NCBI GenBank assembly: GCA_964370855.1
Contig: CAYJMF010000071.1
Coordinates: 1-25,223, forward strand
Length of the DNA: 25,223 bases
From: JAKLKS01 sp964370855
GTDB taxonomy: Bacteria; Planctomycetota; JAJSAM01; JAKLKS01
Direction of reading: 5' to 3'
In this document: positions 1-8,368 of the stretch, one piece after another
Numbering within the stretch: the stretch's first letter is position 1
Layout: every line of letters starts with the position of its first letter
The notes under the pieces: model-generated
The model's input: only the letters and a program-made list of their open reading frames with translations
The model's database searches: none
Told to the model about the DNA's origin: nothing
Translations under genes and position numbers: made by a program

Positions 1-3
1 CCC

Positions 4-43
<40 letters not shown>

Positions 44-96
44 CCGCCCCCGCCCGCCGGCGCCCCCCAACGCCCCCCCTTCCCCCTTCCTCCCCA

Positions 97-124
97 TTGC
101 GCCCCCGCCACCCGCGGTTAGAGT
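97..124 (+). promoter_or_regulatory. Weak sigma70-like promoter, possible leaderless start
   Basis: TTGCGC at 97-102, a 16-nt spacer and TAGAGT at 119-124. The -10-like hexamer ends only 7 nt before the ATG at 132 and no Shine-Dalgarno sequence is present, which would suit a leaderless transcript. The -35 match is poor, so this is tentative. Confidence 0.22.
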
Positions 125-131
125 GATCCCC

Positions 132-2045
132 ATGGACCTTCGCCGTGGATCCCTCCTGGTGACCGCGGGGCTGGCCGCCTCGCTCCTCCTCCTCTCCCCT
201 CCCCCCGCCGCCGCCCACGGGGGCCAGTACGTCCCCCCCACGGAGGAGCCTCCCCCGCCGCCTCCGCCGGACCCGCCGCCGCCGCCGGACCGGGAGACGC
301 CGCCGACACAGCCGAGGACCCCGGAGCCGACGCCCCCGCCCACCCCCCCTCCCCCGCCCACGGCCACGCCCCCGGGCGGCGGCGGAGGAACGCCCACGCT
401 CCCTCCCGCCCCGCCGACCCGCAAGCCCCCCACGCCCCCGACCTCCGCCCCCACGCCGGGCTCCCGCGGCGGCCGCCGGACCGCGGGCGTGGACATCGAG
501 GACTGGTCCACCTGGTGGTACTTCTCCCGGGCCCGCTACCTCCTCCGCCGCGAGGGGACGAGGACCCTCGGCACCGGCCTCGCCGCCGTCGACAGGGACG
601 ACCCCGTGCCCGTGGACCCCGAGGCCCGCGAGGCCGCCCTCCGGGGCTGGCGGCGGGGATCCATCGAGGCCCTCCGCTCCGTCTTCCCCGATCCCGACAC
701 GGAGATCTTCACGGGCTGCGCCGTGGCCCTCGGCAAGGCCGGGGACCACGTCGACGCCCGCCGGCTCGTGGACCTCCTGCGCGCCCGCTACCGCGATCCC
801 ACGGTGAGGGAGTCCCTCGTCCTCGCCCTCGGCCTCCAGGGGAGGGGGGCGCCGGGCGCCCGCGAGGCGCTCCTCGGCATCCTCCGGGACCGCGACGACT
901 CCGCCCGCCTGCGGGGCTTCGCGGGCATCGCCCTCGGACTCTCCGGCGACGCCGGCGCCGCGCCGGCCCTCCTGTCGGCGGCCCGGGAGCGGGGGGCCCA
1001 CCGGGATCCCGCCGCCGGGGCGCTGGTCGGCCTCGGCCTCCTCGGCGAGGACCTCGTGGTCCCGGACCTCGTGGAGATGCTCGGCGACGCGTCCGACGGG
1101 GACGCGAAGGCGCTCCGCCCCTACGCCGCCTACGCCCTCGCCCGCATCGGGGGGCCCGAGGCCGTGGCGGCCCTCGGGAGGTCCCTTGCGGACCAGGACG
1201 AGCAGGTGCGCCGCGCCGCCGCCGCGGGCCTCGGCGAGTGCTCCGCCGCCGACGCCGCCCCCTGGATCCCCGCCCTCGGGAAGGCCGCCCGGGACGACCG
1301 GGACCGCCCCGTGCGCTCCTTCGCCATGATCTCCCTCGGCCGCCTCGGCGGCCCCACCGCCCTGGAGGCCCTCTCCCGCTGCTTCGGGCTCGGCGACCGG
1401 GGGGAGCGGAACTTCGCCGCCCTCGGCCTTGCCCTCTACGGGCGCGGGCTCGACGACGTCGAGGGGCGCAGGCGCATCGCCTCCCTCCTCCGCGGCGAGT
1501 TCGAGCAGCGCGCCGACGCCGGCTACCGCGGCGCCCTGGCCATCTCCCTCGGGCTCATCTCCGATCCCCGAGCGGTGCCGGCGCTGCTGGCGGTGCTGAA
1601 GGACCGCGGGGACCCGGAACTCCGGGCCCACTGCGCCCTGGCCCTCGGGATGATCGGCACCCGCGATGCGGCGGCGGATCTCCGCGCCGTCCTCGATTCG
1701 AAGCCGCAGCCGGAACTCGCCCGCGAGACGGCCCTCGGCCTCGGCCTCCTCGGGGACCCGGCGGCGGCGGACGTCCTCGCGAAGGTCGTCTCCACCGCAT
1801 CCAGCGAGTACGTGCGCGCGTCGGCGGCGACGGCCCTCGGCCAGCTGCGGGGACCCGTCGCGGCGGCGGCCCTGGAGAAGCTCCTCCTCGACGGCGACGC
1901 CGGCGGCGCCGCCCGCGGCCAGGCCGCCGTGGGCCTCGGCCTCCTCCTCGACGAGCGCCCCCTCGGCGCCATGGCGGGGCTCTCCCCGGGCCTCAACTAC
2001 CTGGCGCCGGTGCCCGTGGTGCTGGAGGCGCTGTCGATCCCGTAG
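132..2045 (+). CDS. Exported proline-rich HEAT-repeat protein
   Basis: A 637-aa secreted protein. Residues 1 to about 29 form a signal peptide (MDLRRG, a hydrophobic Leu/Ala core, then PPPAAAHGG). A very proline-rich low-complexity segment follows to about residue 120. From roughly residue 150 to the end the sequence is a string of HEAT/PBS-lyase-type repeats of about 35 residues, seen as recurring ALGLLG, ALGMIG and ALGQLRG helices each followed by an Ala-rich second helix. HEAT solenoids are protein-binding scaffolds, so a structural or assembly role in the periplasm or at the outer membrane is inferred; no catalytic motif is seen. A GTG three codons upstream (123) is also in frame. ATG 132 was chosen because it starts the signal peptide directly. 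The gene ends 9 bp from the stop of the convergent gene at 2055. The partner is unknown. Confidence 0.88.
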   Translation: MDLRRGSLLVTAGLAASLLLLSPPPAAAHGGQYVPPTEEPPPPPPPDPPPPPDRETPPTQPRTPEPTPPPTPPPPPTATPPGGGGGTPTLPPAPPTRKPPTPPTSAPTPGSRGGRRTAGVDIEDWSTWWYFSRARYLLRREGTRTLGTGLAAVDRDDPVPVDPEAREAALRGWRRGSIEALRSVFPDPDTEIFTGCAVALGKAGDHVDARRLVDLLRARYRDPTVRESLVLALGLQGRGAPGAREALLGILRDRDDSARLRGFAGIALGLSGDAGAAPALLSAARERGAHRDPAAGALVGLGLLGEDLVVPDLVEMLGDASDGDAKALRPYAAYALARIGGPEAVAALGRSLADQDEQVRRAAAAGLGECSAADAAPWIPALGKAARDDRDRPVRSFAMISLGRLGGPTALEALSRCFGLGDRGERNFAALGLALYGRGLDDVEGRRRIASLLRGEFEQRADAGYRGALAISLGLISDPRAVPALLAVLKDRGDPELRAHCALALGMIGTRDAAADLRAVLDSKPQPELARETALGLGLLGDPAAADVLAKVVSTASSEYVRASAATALGQLRGPVAAAALEKLLLDGDAGGAARGQAAVGLGLLLDERPLGAMAGLSPGLNYLAPVPVVLEALSIP

Positions 2046-2054
2046 GAGAGGGGA

Positions 2055-3383
2055 CTACTTCTTCTCCTCCTTCTGGTCCTTCCAGTACTTCTTCGCGGCG
2101 TTCTCGAGGTCCTTCAGCTTGAGCTTCTTCTTGTTGGCCGCCTCGTAGTCCGCGACGGCCCGCTCCCACTCGCCGCGGCAGTCCCCGGAACCGAAGAGGC
2201 CGCGCAGGAACCGGTTGAACATGTTCCTCACGGGCGCGTCCTGGCCGTGGAGGCCGTACTGGATGTAGCCCCAGCAGGCCAGCGCCCCGTCCTGCCCCAT
2301 GGCCAGCAGGGAGTGCTCGTCCTTGGCCATGAGATCCTCGAAGGCGGGCGGCTTCAGGAAGATCCCCTTCGTCCGCTTGAGGAGGTCCTGCGGGAAGACC
2401 CCCGGCAGGCAGTTCTTCCGGGCGGCGTTGACGAAGTAGAGGCTCACCCCGGACCGCACCCAGGCCATCATGGGCGGCATCCTCGTCTCGAAGTACTGGG
2501 GCGTCACGGCCCCGAGGAGGTCGAACTCCGTGAGGTTCGCCTCCGGGGAGCCGTCCACCACGACGAGCCGCTCCGGGTGGTGGGGCAGGTAGACCGCCTT
2601 CGCCCCCTCCGTCCAGAAGTCCCCCGCCTCGGCCTGGAAGGCCTCCGGCGTCGGCAGCACGTGGATCACCATGCGGGCCACGATGCGCCGCCGGTCGGAG
2701 GCGTACTCCCGCAGCATCCGGATGTGGGGCGCCTGCGCGTCGAGCCACGTGGAGATGCGGAAGAGGCGGTTCTCGAGGCCCTTGCGGGCCTCCCCCGCGG
2801 GCTGCGCCTCCACGGGCCCGAGGACGGCGAAGAGGTCGTTCTCGACCTTCTTCCACCCCGTCGGGACCGTGAAGCGGTCCTGGGGCGCGGGATGGCACTC
2901 GAAGGAATCCAGCATCCTGTCCATGTCCGCCCGCCGCGCCTCGAACACGTCCTTCGGGACGAGGATCTCCACGTAGTACCCGTAGAGGCCCTCGATCTTC
3001 GCGTCGCAGAAGCTGATCCAGGGGGTCCCGTCGCTCCCCTTGCGCTCCGCCGTGAACCGGGAGGGGGAGCCGTCGAGGAACTCGGGGCTCCCGGAGCCGA
3101 TGTCCTTGGTCACGAACTTGACGTAGTGCTCGAGGGCGTTCTGCCCCTGGTGGGCGTAGACCTTCACCTGCGTCGAGAGGTAGGGGTCCCCGGAGTACTG
3201 GAGGTGGATGACCCGGGCGGGGTTCTTGATCTCCACCTCCTTGTATCCCGGGGGGACGGTGATCTCCACGGTCTCGGATTCGTTCATGACGGCCTTCCAC
3301 GGATCCTCGGCGCGGGCCGGAGCGGCGGCGAGGGCCAGGACGAGGACGAGGGCCGCTGCGGGGACGGGGAAGGCTGCTCTCAT
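2055..3383 (-). CDS. Exported protein with a degenerate gluzincin-like (DUF1570/peptidase-MA-like) region
   Basis: A 442-aa exported protein. The start is fixed by GGAGGT at 3390-3395, 6 nt upstream of ATG 3383, and by the signal peptide that follows (MRAAF, Ala/Leu/Val core, APARAED). A longer in-frame extension to 3569 lacks both. The C-terminal half resembles the fold seen in DUF1570/peptidase-MA-type proteins: residues 230-280 form the strand-rich part before the active site, and 303-317 (PPMMAWVRSGVSLYF) corresponds to the usual P-x-W-L-x-EGLA-x-YF segment. The HExxH motif expected just before it is replaced by residues around 285-298 that contain no His. I infer a non-catalytic homologue. 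The last 30 residues are a lysine-rich helix. Family placement is from recall of motif shape and is not certain. A promoter lies immediately upstream. Confidence 0.85.
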   Translation of the reverse strand: MRAAFPVPAAALVLVLALAAAPARAEDPWKAVMNESETVEITVPPGYKEVEIKNPARVIHLQYSGDPYLSTQVKVYAHQGQNALEHYVKFVTKDIGSGSPEFLDGSPSRFTAERKGSDGTPWISFCDAKIEGLYGYYVEILVPKDVFEARRADMDRMLDSFECHPAPQDRFTVPTGWKKVENDLFAVLGPVEAQPAGEARKGLENRLFRISTWLDAQAPHIRMLREYASDRRRIVARMVIHVLPTPEAFQAEAGDFWTEGAKAVYLPHHPERLVVVDGSPEANLTEFDLLGAVTPQYFETRMPPMMAWVRSGVSLYFVNAARKNCLPGVFPQDLLKRTKGIFLKPPAFEDLMAKDEHSLLAMGQDGALACWGYIQYGLHGQDAPVRNMFNRFLRGLFGSGDCRGEWERAVADYEAANKKKLKLKDLENAAKKYWKDQKEEKK

Positions 3384-3402
3384 GGGGGGACCTCCGTGCT
3401 CC

Positions 3403-3431
3403 AAGGTATGCGGGAGGGGCGGGCGGGTCAA
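3403..3431 (-). promoter_or_regulatory. Sigma70-type promoter of the gene starting at 3383
   Basis: On the minus strand, TTGACC (3431-3426), a 17-nt spacer and TACCTT (3408-3403). The -10 element is 7 nt from the GGAGGT ribosome-binding site, so the predicted leader would begin at or just before the Shine-Dalgarno sequence. The same geometry recurs at 17706-17733. Confidence 0.5.
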
Positions 3432-3474
3432 GGCGGGCGGAGGGGGAAGCCGTGATCCATGCGGCCCGTGATCC

Positions 3475-4662
3475 ATGGGGCCCCGGCCCCTCCCCTCGGG
3501 TGGAATCCCCTCTCCCGTGCGCCTCTCCCGAAGGCTCCTGACCGTCAGCCTCCTCTTCAACGCCGCCAACTACCTGGCGTGGAGCGTGATCCCCGCCCGC
3601 GCCGCCTTCGTCCTGGACGCGGGCAAGGACGAGCTCGGCTTCCTCCCCGTCCTCGGCGGCATCACCTACATCCTCGCCGCCCCCCGCGTCGGGAGGCTCT
3701 CCGACCGCGTCCCCCGCGAGACCCTCGCCCGCTTCGGCATCGCCGGCTGGGCGCTCTTCTGCCTGCTGGCCTGGCGGGCCGACTCCATGGCGATGCTCTA
3801 CGGCGCCTCGGTGCTCGACGGTTTCGCCCAGGCCTTCGTCTGGCCCGGCCTCCAGGCCCGCATCGGGGACGTCTCCGGGGGGAGGGACCTCGAGCGGAAC
3901 CTCGGCACCTTCTCCATCTCGTGGAGCCTCGGGAAGACCCTCGGCTTCTTCGGCTCCTCGGCCCTGCGCGATCCCGATCCCCGCATCCTCCTCGCCTGCG
4001 GCGGGCTCGCCGTCGTCCTCGTGTTCCTCTTCCCGCCCCCCCGCCACGGCCACGGGTCGCTCCCGCAGGAGGGGGACGACGGCCGCTCCCCGGCGGAGCG
4101 CTCCCGGTTCCGCATGGCGGGCTGGATCACCAACTTCGCCGGCTTCGGCATGGGCGCCACCCTGGTCTACCTCCATCCCGGCCTGCTGCGGGACTGGGGC
4201 CGGGAGCCGTGGCACCACGGGGCCGTGGTCGGGACCGTCTACCTCGCGCAGACCGCGGGGTTCCACATCTTCGGGCGCTGGACCGCCTGGCACTGGAGGG
4301 GAGGCCCCCTCCTCCTCGCGACCCTCGTCGGCGCCGGCGCCCTCCTCGTCGTCACCCTCGGCGCGCCCTTCCCCGCGGCCCTGGCGGCGGCGGCGGTCAT
4401 GGGGCTCTCCATCGGGCTCTGCTACATGGCCTCCATCTACTATTCCGTGCACGCGCCGGAGGATCGCGGCGCCCGGGCCGGGATCCACGAGGCCGTCGTG
4501 GGCGCGGGGAACTTCTCCGTCCCCTTCCTCGCGGGGCAGGCGGCGGAGAAGAGCGGGGTCGCCGCCCTGGCGGGGATCACGGCGGCGGCCATCGCCGCCG
4601 CCGCGGGAATCGCCGCGGCGCGGACCGCCGCGCCGCCGCGGGAGGCCCCCCCTACGGCGTGA
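3475..4662 (+). CDS. Major facilitator superfamily permease
   Basis: A 395-aa polytopic inner-membrane protein of typical MFS length with about 12 hydrophobic segments. TM1 begins near residue 19 (LLTVSLLFNAANYLAW). The conserved MFS loop 2-3 motif is recognisable as GRLSDRVPRETLARFG at about residues 80-95. A charged cytoplasmic loop around residues 200-220 separates the two six-helix halves. The substrate cannot be deduced. No Shine-Dalgarno sequence precedes ATG 3475. GTG 3517 is an in-frame alternative that would start at VRLSRRLL, closer to TM1, so the start is uncertain. The gene diverges from the exported protein at 3383. Its last 11 bp overlap the 3' end of korB on the opposite strand. 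Confidence 0.86.
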   Translation: MGPRPLPSGGIPSPVRLSRRLLTVSLLFNAANYLAWSVIPARAAFVLDAGKDELGFLPVLGGITYILAAPRVGRLSDRVPRETLARFGIAGWALFCLLAWRADSMAMLYGASVLDGFAQAFVWPGLQARIGDVSGGRDLERNLGTFSISWSLGKTLGFFGSSALRDPDPRILLACGGLAVVLVFLFPPPRHGHGSLPQEGDDGRSPAERSRFRMAGWITNFAGFGMGATLVYLHPGLLRDWGREPWHHGAVVGTVYLAQTAGFHIFGRWTAWHWRGGPLLLATLVGAGALLVVTLGAPFPAALAAAAVMGLSIGLCYMASIYYSVHAPEDRGARAGIHEAVVGAGNFSVPFLAGQAAEKSGVAALAGITAAAIAAAAGIAAARTAAPPREAPPTA

Positions 4663-5677
4663 GCCCGTCCATGGCGTCGGCGAGGGCGGAGCGCGGCGGC
4701 CGCAGTCGCTCCTGCGGGAGGAGGGCGAGGGGCTCCTCCACCAGCTCCAGGGTCTCGTCGAAGGTCGGCCGCCCCGGAACGAGGTGGAAGATCCCGGTGA
4801 GGAACTCCCCCCTGCCGCGCGCCTCCCGCAGGCGTCGCCAGGCGGAGGCGGCGTCGGCGGTGTCGAAGCCCTCCTCGACGGCGCGGATGCGGACGCGGCT
4901 CCCGTCGGGCAGGGGGACGTCGCGGACCTCCCCCGGAGGGACCGACACCGGCGGGAGCTCCCAGGGCTGGACGTAGCCGACCTCCACCACCGCGTTCTCG
5001 TTCTCCCGCCCGAAGGCGTAGGAGCGGGTGGAGCCCTCGTGGTCGTTGAAGGTGACGCAGGGGGAGATGACGTCCACGACGGCGGTGCCCCGGAAGGAGA
5101 GGGCGGCCTTGAGGATCGCCTCGAGCTGGACCTTGTCGGCGGCGAAGGAGCGGGCGACGAAGCCGCAGCCGAGTTCGAGGGCGAGGGTGCAGACGTCCAC
5201 CGGCTCGAAGGGGTTCACCTCGCCGGAGCGGAGCACGGCGCCGCGGTCGGCGGTGGCGGAGAACTGCCCCTTGGTGAGGCCGTAGACGCCGTTGTCCTCC
5301 ACGACGTAGCAGAGGGGGACGTTGCGCCGGATGGCGTGGACGAAATGTCCGAGGCCGATGCTCGCCGTGTCCCCGTCCCCGGAGACGCCGAGGGCGAGCA
5401 GGGTCCTGTTGGCGACGACGGCGCCGGTGGCGACGGGGGGCATGCGGCCGTGGCAGGCGTTGAAGGCCCAGGAGCCGGAGGAGAAGTAGCCCGGGGTCTT
5501 GCTGGAGCAGCCGATGCCGGACATCTTGGCGAGGCGGTGGGGTTCGACGCCGCACTCCCAGAGGACCTTGACGATGCTCGCCGTGACGGCGTCGTGGCCG
5601 CAGCCGGGGCAGAGGGTGGACTTCCCGCCCTTGTAGGCGTCGCGCGGGAGGCCGATGCGGTTGACCGCAGGGTTCAC
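4652..5677 (-). CDS. korB: 2-oxoacid:acceptor (ferredoxin) oxidoreductase, beta subunit
   Basis: A 341-aa subunit that binds thiamine diphosphate and passes electrons from oxidative decarboxylation of a 2-oxoacid, probably 2-oxoglutarate, to ferredoxin with formation of acyl-CoA. The thiamine motif runs from GDGD (residue 100 on) to N129 of EDNGVYG. Cys23 and Cys26 (CPGCGH), Cys57 (GIGCSS) and Cys207 (SPC) match the four [4Fe-4S] ligands known in this family. Residues 58-64 (SSKTPGY) and HGRMPP are further family signatures. The start is GTG 5677, which overlaps the korA stop as GTGA (4 bp). A purine-rich GGGAGAGGGG lies upstream and indicates translational coupling. The C-terminus overlaps the MFS gene by 11 bp. 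Substrate choice (2-oxoglutarate versus another 2-oxoacid) is inferred from family resemblance. Confidence 0.95.
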   Translation of the reverse strand: MNPAVNRIGLPRDAYKGGKSTLCPGCGHDAVTASIVKVLWECGVEPHRLAKMSGIGCSSKTPGYFSSGSWAFNACHGRMPPVATGAVVANRTLLALGVSGDGDTASIGLGHFVHAIRRNVPLCYVVEDNGVYGLTKGQFSATADRGAVLRSGEVNPFEPVDVCTLALELGCGFVARSFAADKVQLEAILKAALSFRGTAVVDVISPCVTFNDHEGSTRSYAFGRENENAVVEVGYVQPWELPPVSVPPGEVRDVPLPDGSRVRIRAVEEGFDTADAASAWRRLREARGRGEFLTGIFHLVPGRPTFDETLELVEEPLALLPQERLRPPRSALADAMDGLTP

Positions 5678-7503
5678 GCAGCGCCCCCCTCTCCCGCGGC
5701 CACGGCGTCGGCGATGCGCCGGGCGTCGGCGGGGAAACCGTCGTACTGGAGGATCCCCTTGAGCCCGGAACACTCCATCGGATAGCGGGCCTTGAGCAGC
5801 GCCCCCATCTGCCCGTCCCTGTTCTGCTCCGCCAGGTAGACGCTCCGATGGGCGCGCAGGAACTCCCCAACCCCGTCGTGGAAGGGATAGGCGAGGATCC
5901 TGCAGGCGTCGGCCGCGATCCCCCGCTCCTCCCGCAGGATGTCCAGCGCCTCCTCCACGGCCCAGCGGGTGGTGCCGAAGTGGAGGATCCCGACGGCCGC
6001 GTCCCCTGCACCCGCCCCCTCCCCCGCCCCGGCGCGGCGCACCTCCGGCGCGGGAAGCGCCGCCCGCAGGGTCTCCCACTTGCGCGCGAGGCGGTCGACG
6101 TTCTTGAGGTATCCCGCCGGGTCCTCGGTGTAGCGGCCGAACTCGTCGTGGCCGGAGCCGCGGGTGAAGGTGGCGCCGAGGCCGCCGGGGGTGCCGGGGA
6201 GGGTGCGGTACGGGACGGCGTCCCCGTCGGGGTCGGCGTAGCGGTGGAAGCCCCCCTTGCCGAGGCGGGCGAGGTCGGCCTCGGTCAGCACCTTGCCGCG
6301 GTCCATGGCCTTCTCCGGCCAGGGGAAGGGCTCCGAGGGCCAGAGGTTCATGCCGAGGTCGAGGTCGCTCATGAGGAAGACCGGCGTCTGGAACCGCTCC
6401 GCGAGGTCGAAGGCGTCCCCCGCCATGGCGAAGGCCTCCGTCACCGAGGAGGGGAGGAGCATGGGATGGCGGGTGTCGCCGTGGGAGAGGGTCGCGACCT
6501 GGAGGAGGTCCCCCTGTGCGGTGCGGGTGGGGAGGCCCGTCGAGGGGCCGAGGCGCTGGACGTCCACGACGACGCAGGGGACCTCGGCGTAGTAGGCGAA
6601 GCCGAGGAGCTCCCCCATGAGGGAGATGCCGGGGCCCGAGGTCGATGTCATGGCCCGGGCGCCGGCCCAGCCCGCCCCCATGGCCATGCCGACGGCGGCG
6701 AGCTCGTCCTCGGCCTGGAGGACGGCGTAGGTGGCCTTCCCCGTGGCGGGGTCGCGGCGGTGCTTCTCCAGGTAGCCGGCCAGCGCGTCGCCGAGCGAGG
6801 TCGAGGGGGTGATGGGGTACCAGGCGAAGACGGAGACGCCGGCGAAGACGGCGCCCAGCGCCGCGGCGGCGTTGCCGTCCACGAGGATCTTCCCGGCGTT
6901 CCCGTTCACCGGCGGCGTCTCGACGCGGACCGGCGAGGGCCCGGGGATGCGCTCCTCCGCCCACTTCCACCCGAGGGCCACGGCGGCGCGGTTGAGGCCG
7001 AGGGACTTCTCCTTGCCGCGGAGCATGCGGGCGAGGGCCCCGTCGAGCTCCTCCCGGCGGACGCCGAGGAGGCGGGCGACGACGCCGACGTAGATCATGT
7101 TCACGACGAGGCGGCGGAGGCGCGGCTCGGGGCAGCACTCCAGCACGAGCTTCCCGAAGGGGACGGGGTGGGCGGCGACGTCGATCCGCTTGCCCGCCAG
7201 CGCGAGGGGCTCGTCGTAGACGACGAGGCCGCCGGGGAGGAGTTCGGCGAGGTCCTGCTCCGCGGAGGCGGGGTTCATGGCGACCAGCAGGTCGACGCCG
7301 CGGCGGCGGGCGAGGTAGCCGCGGGGGTGGGCGCGGATCTCGAACCAGGTCGGGAGGCCGGCGATGTTGGAGGGGAAGATGTTCTTTCCGGAGCAGGGGA
7401 CGCCCATGCGGAAGAGGGCGCGGAGCAGCACCATGTTCGCCGTCTGGCTCCCGGAGCCGTTGACGGTGCCGACCTTCAGGACGAAGTCGTTGGGCGCGGG
7501 CAC
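5674..7503 (-). CDS. korA: 2-oxoacid:acceptor oxidoreductase, fused gamma-alpha subunit
   Basis: A 609-aa partner of KorB. Residues 1 to about 190 are the gamma (POR_C-like) domain, beginning NDFVLKVGTVNGSGSQTAN with SGKNIFPSNIAGLPTW at 38-53. This is the TVNGSGS-type variant, not the more usual GEGGQG type. After a linker, the alpha pyrimidine domain carries YPITPSTS (229-236), the Glu-containing EDE (265-267), TSTSGPG (286-292) and GPSTGLPTRTAQGDL (319-333), all KorA signatures. The C-terminal domain follows to residue 609. The start is GTG 7503. There is no Shine-Dalgarno sequence, and a TACGAT -10-like hexamer lies at 7512-7517, so the message may be leaderless. The gene is first in a two-gene operon with korB (4-bp overlap) and diverges from the gene at 7547. 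Confidence 0.95.
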   Translation of the reverse strand: MPAPNDFVLKVGTVNGSGSQTANMVLLRALFRMGVPCSGKNIFPSNIAGLPTWFEIRAHPRGYLARRRGVDLLVAMNPASAEQDLAELLPGGLVVYDEPLALAGKRIDVAAHPVPFGKLVLECCPEPRLRRLVVNMIYVGVVARLLGVRREELDGALARMLRGKEKSLGLNRAAVALGWKWAEERIPGPSPVRVETPPVNGNAGKILVDGNAAAALGAVFAGVSVFAWYPITPSTSLGDALAGYLEKHRRDPATGKATYAVLQAEDELAAVGMAMGAGWAGARAMTSTSGPGISLMGELLGFAYYAEVPCVVVDVQRLGPSTGLPTRTAQGDLLQVATLSHGDTRHPMLLPSSVTEAFAMAGDAFDLAERFQTPVFLMSDLDLGMNLWPSEPFPWPEKAMDRGKVLTEADLARLGKGGFHRYADPDGDAVPYRTLPGTPGGLGATFTRGSGHDEFGRYTEDPAGYLKNVDRLARKWETLRAALPAPEVRRAGAGEGAGAGDAAVGILHFGTTRWAVEEALDILREERGIAADACRILAYPFHDGVGEFLRAHRSVYLAEQNRDGQMGALLKARYPMECSGLKGILQYDGFPADARRIADAVAAGEGGAA

Positions 7504-7546
7504 GGAGGGAGATCGTAGGGGAGGTGGAGGGGGAACCCACTAAGTT

Positions 7547-8368
7547 GTGGATCGCCCGCAGGGACATGGTTCCGGGGGCGGAGGGGAGGCGCATCTGGCC
7601 GCTCCCAGGCTGGTGAACGCGACCATCGTCCTCGCCGCAGTCCTCGCAGCCGCGGCGGCGGGGTGGTGGTTCCTCTCGGAGGGACCCGCCGTGGCTCCGC
7701 CTCCTTCGTCCGAACCGGGGAGAACCTCGCGCCCGGTCGAGGAGGAGGACCCTCTTCCTGCGAAGCGTCCCGACGTTCCGCCCCCACTTCCGCCCTCGCT
7801 CCCCCCTCCACCCCCCGCCAACGTTCCCCTCCACGAGACCGCCATCGCCGGCATCATGGTTGCCGCCTCGGGGCGGCCACTGCCGGCCGGGTTCACGGCG
7901 ACGATCCACCTCGAGTCCGATCCGACGAAGGCGCTGGCCGTCGTGCCCGTGGCCCCCGACGGGACCTTCGCCACGGGGGAGTTGCCTGCGAAGGAAAGCT
8001 TCCTCGTGGTCGGGAAGACCGCCACGGGGTTCACCGCGGGGAGCGCGGCGGGTGTCGCTTCCGGCGCGCGGGAACTGCGCGTCCCCCTCCAGTCCGGCGG
8101 GACCCTCGCGGGTCGCGTCCTCGACCGCGACGGGAACCCGGCCGGCGCCGGCGTCACCGTCACCGCGAGCATCGCGAACCCCGCCCCCCACCGCCCCGGG
8201 AGCCGCTCCTCCACCGTCACCGCCGAGGACGGCACCTTCCTGATCGAGTACCTCGGGAGCTTCATCTTCACGGTGACCGCCGTCCGCGAGACCCCGTCGG
8301 GCCCCCAACGCGCCTCCGGCTCCGACCACCGCCCCGGCGCCCCCCCCCTCGAAATCCGCCTCGAATAG
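7547..8368 (+). CDS. Membrane-anchored protein with a carboxypeptidase-regulatory-like domain
   Basis: A 273-aa protein with an N-terminal membrane anchor (about residues 25-43, IVLAAVLAAAAAGWWFL), an acidic/proline-rich spacer (about 45-95) and a C-terminal beta-rich region. In that region, TLAGRVLDRDGNPAGAGVTV followed by TAEDGTFLIEYL is the classic signature of carboxypeptidase-regulatory/prealbumin-like folds (strand, D-x-x-G-x-P, strand, D-G-x-F). A weaker copy precedes it (IAGIMVAASGRPLPAG ... APDGTFATG). These domains are usually adhesive or structural modules on extracytoplasmic proteins. The start is GTG 7547, which leaves an Arg before the TM segment; GTG 7613 is an alternative. The stop codon TAG lies inside the inverted repeat at 8364-8456. 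The precise role is unknown. Confidence 0.75.
   Translation: MDRPQGHGSGGGGEAHLAAPRLVNATIVLAAVLAAAAAGWWFLSEGPAVAPPPSSEPGRTSRPVEEEDPLPAKRPDVPPPLPPSLPPPPPANVPLHETAIAGIMVAASGRPLPAGFTATIHLESDPTKALAVVPVAPDGTFATGELPAKESFLVVGKTATGFTAGSAAGVASGARELRVPLQSGGTLAGRVLDRDGNPAGAGVTVTASIANPAPHRPGSRSSTVTAEDGTFLIEYLGSFIFTVTAVRETPSGPQRASGSDHRPGAPPLEIRLE

Noticed and set aside
1993..4488. Long minus-strand open frame covering the MFS region
   Set aside because: It is a shadow of the MFS permease and of the exported protein at 2055-3383, both of which have recognisable motifs in their own frames.
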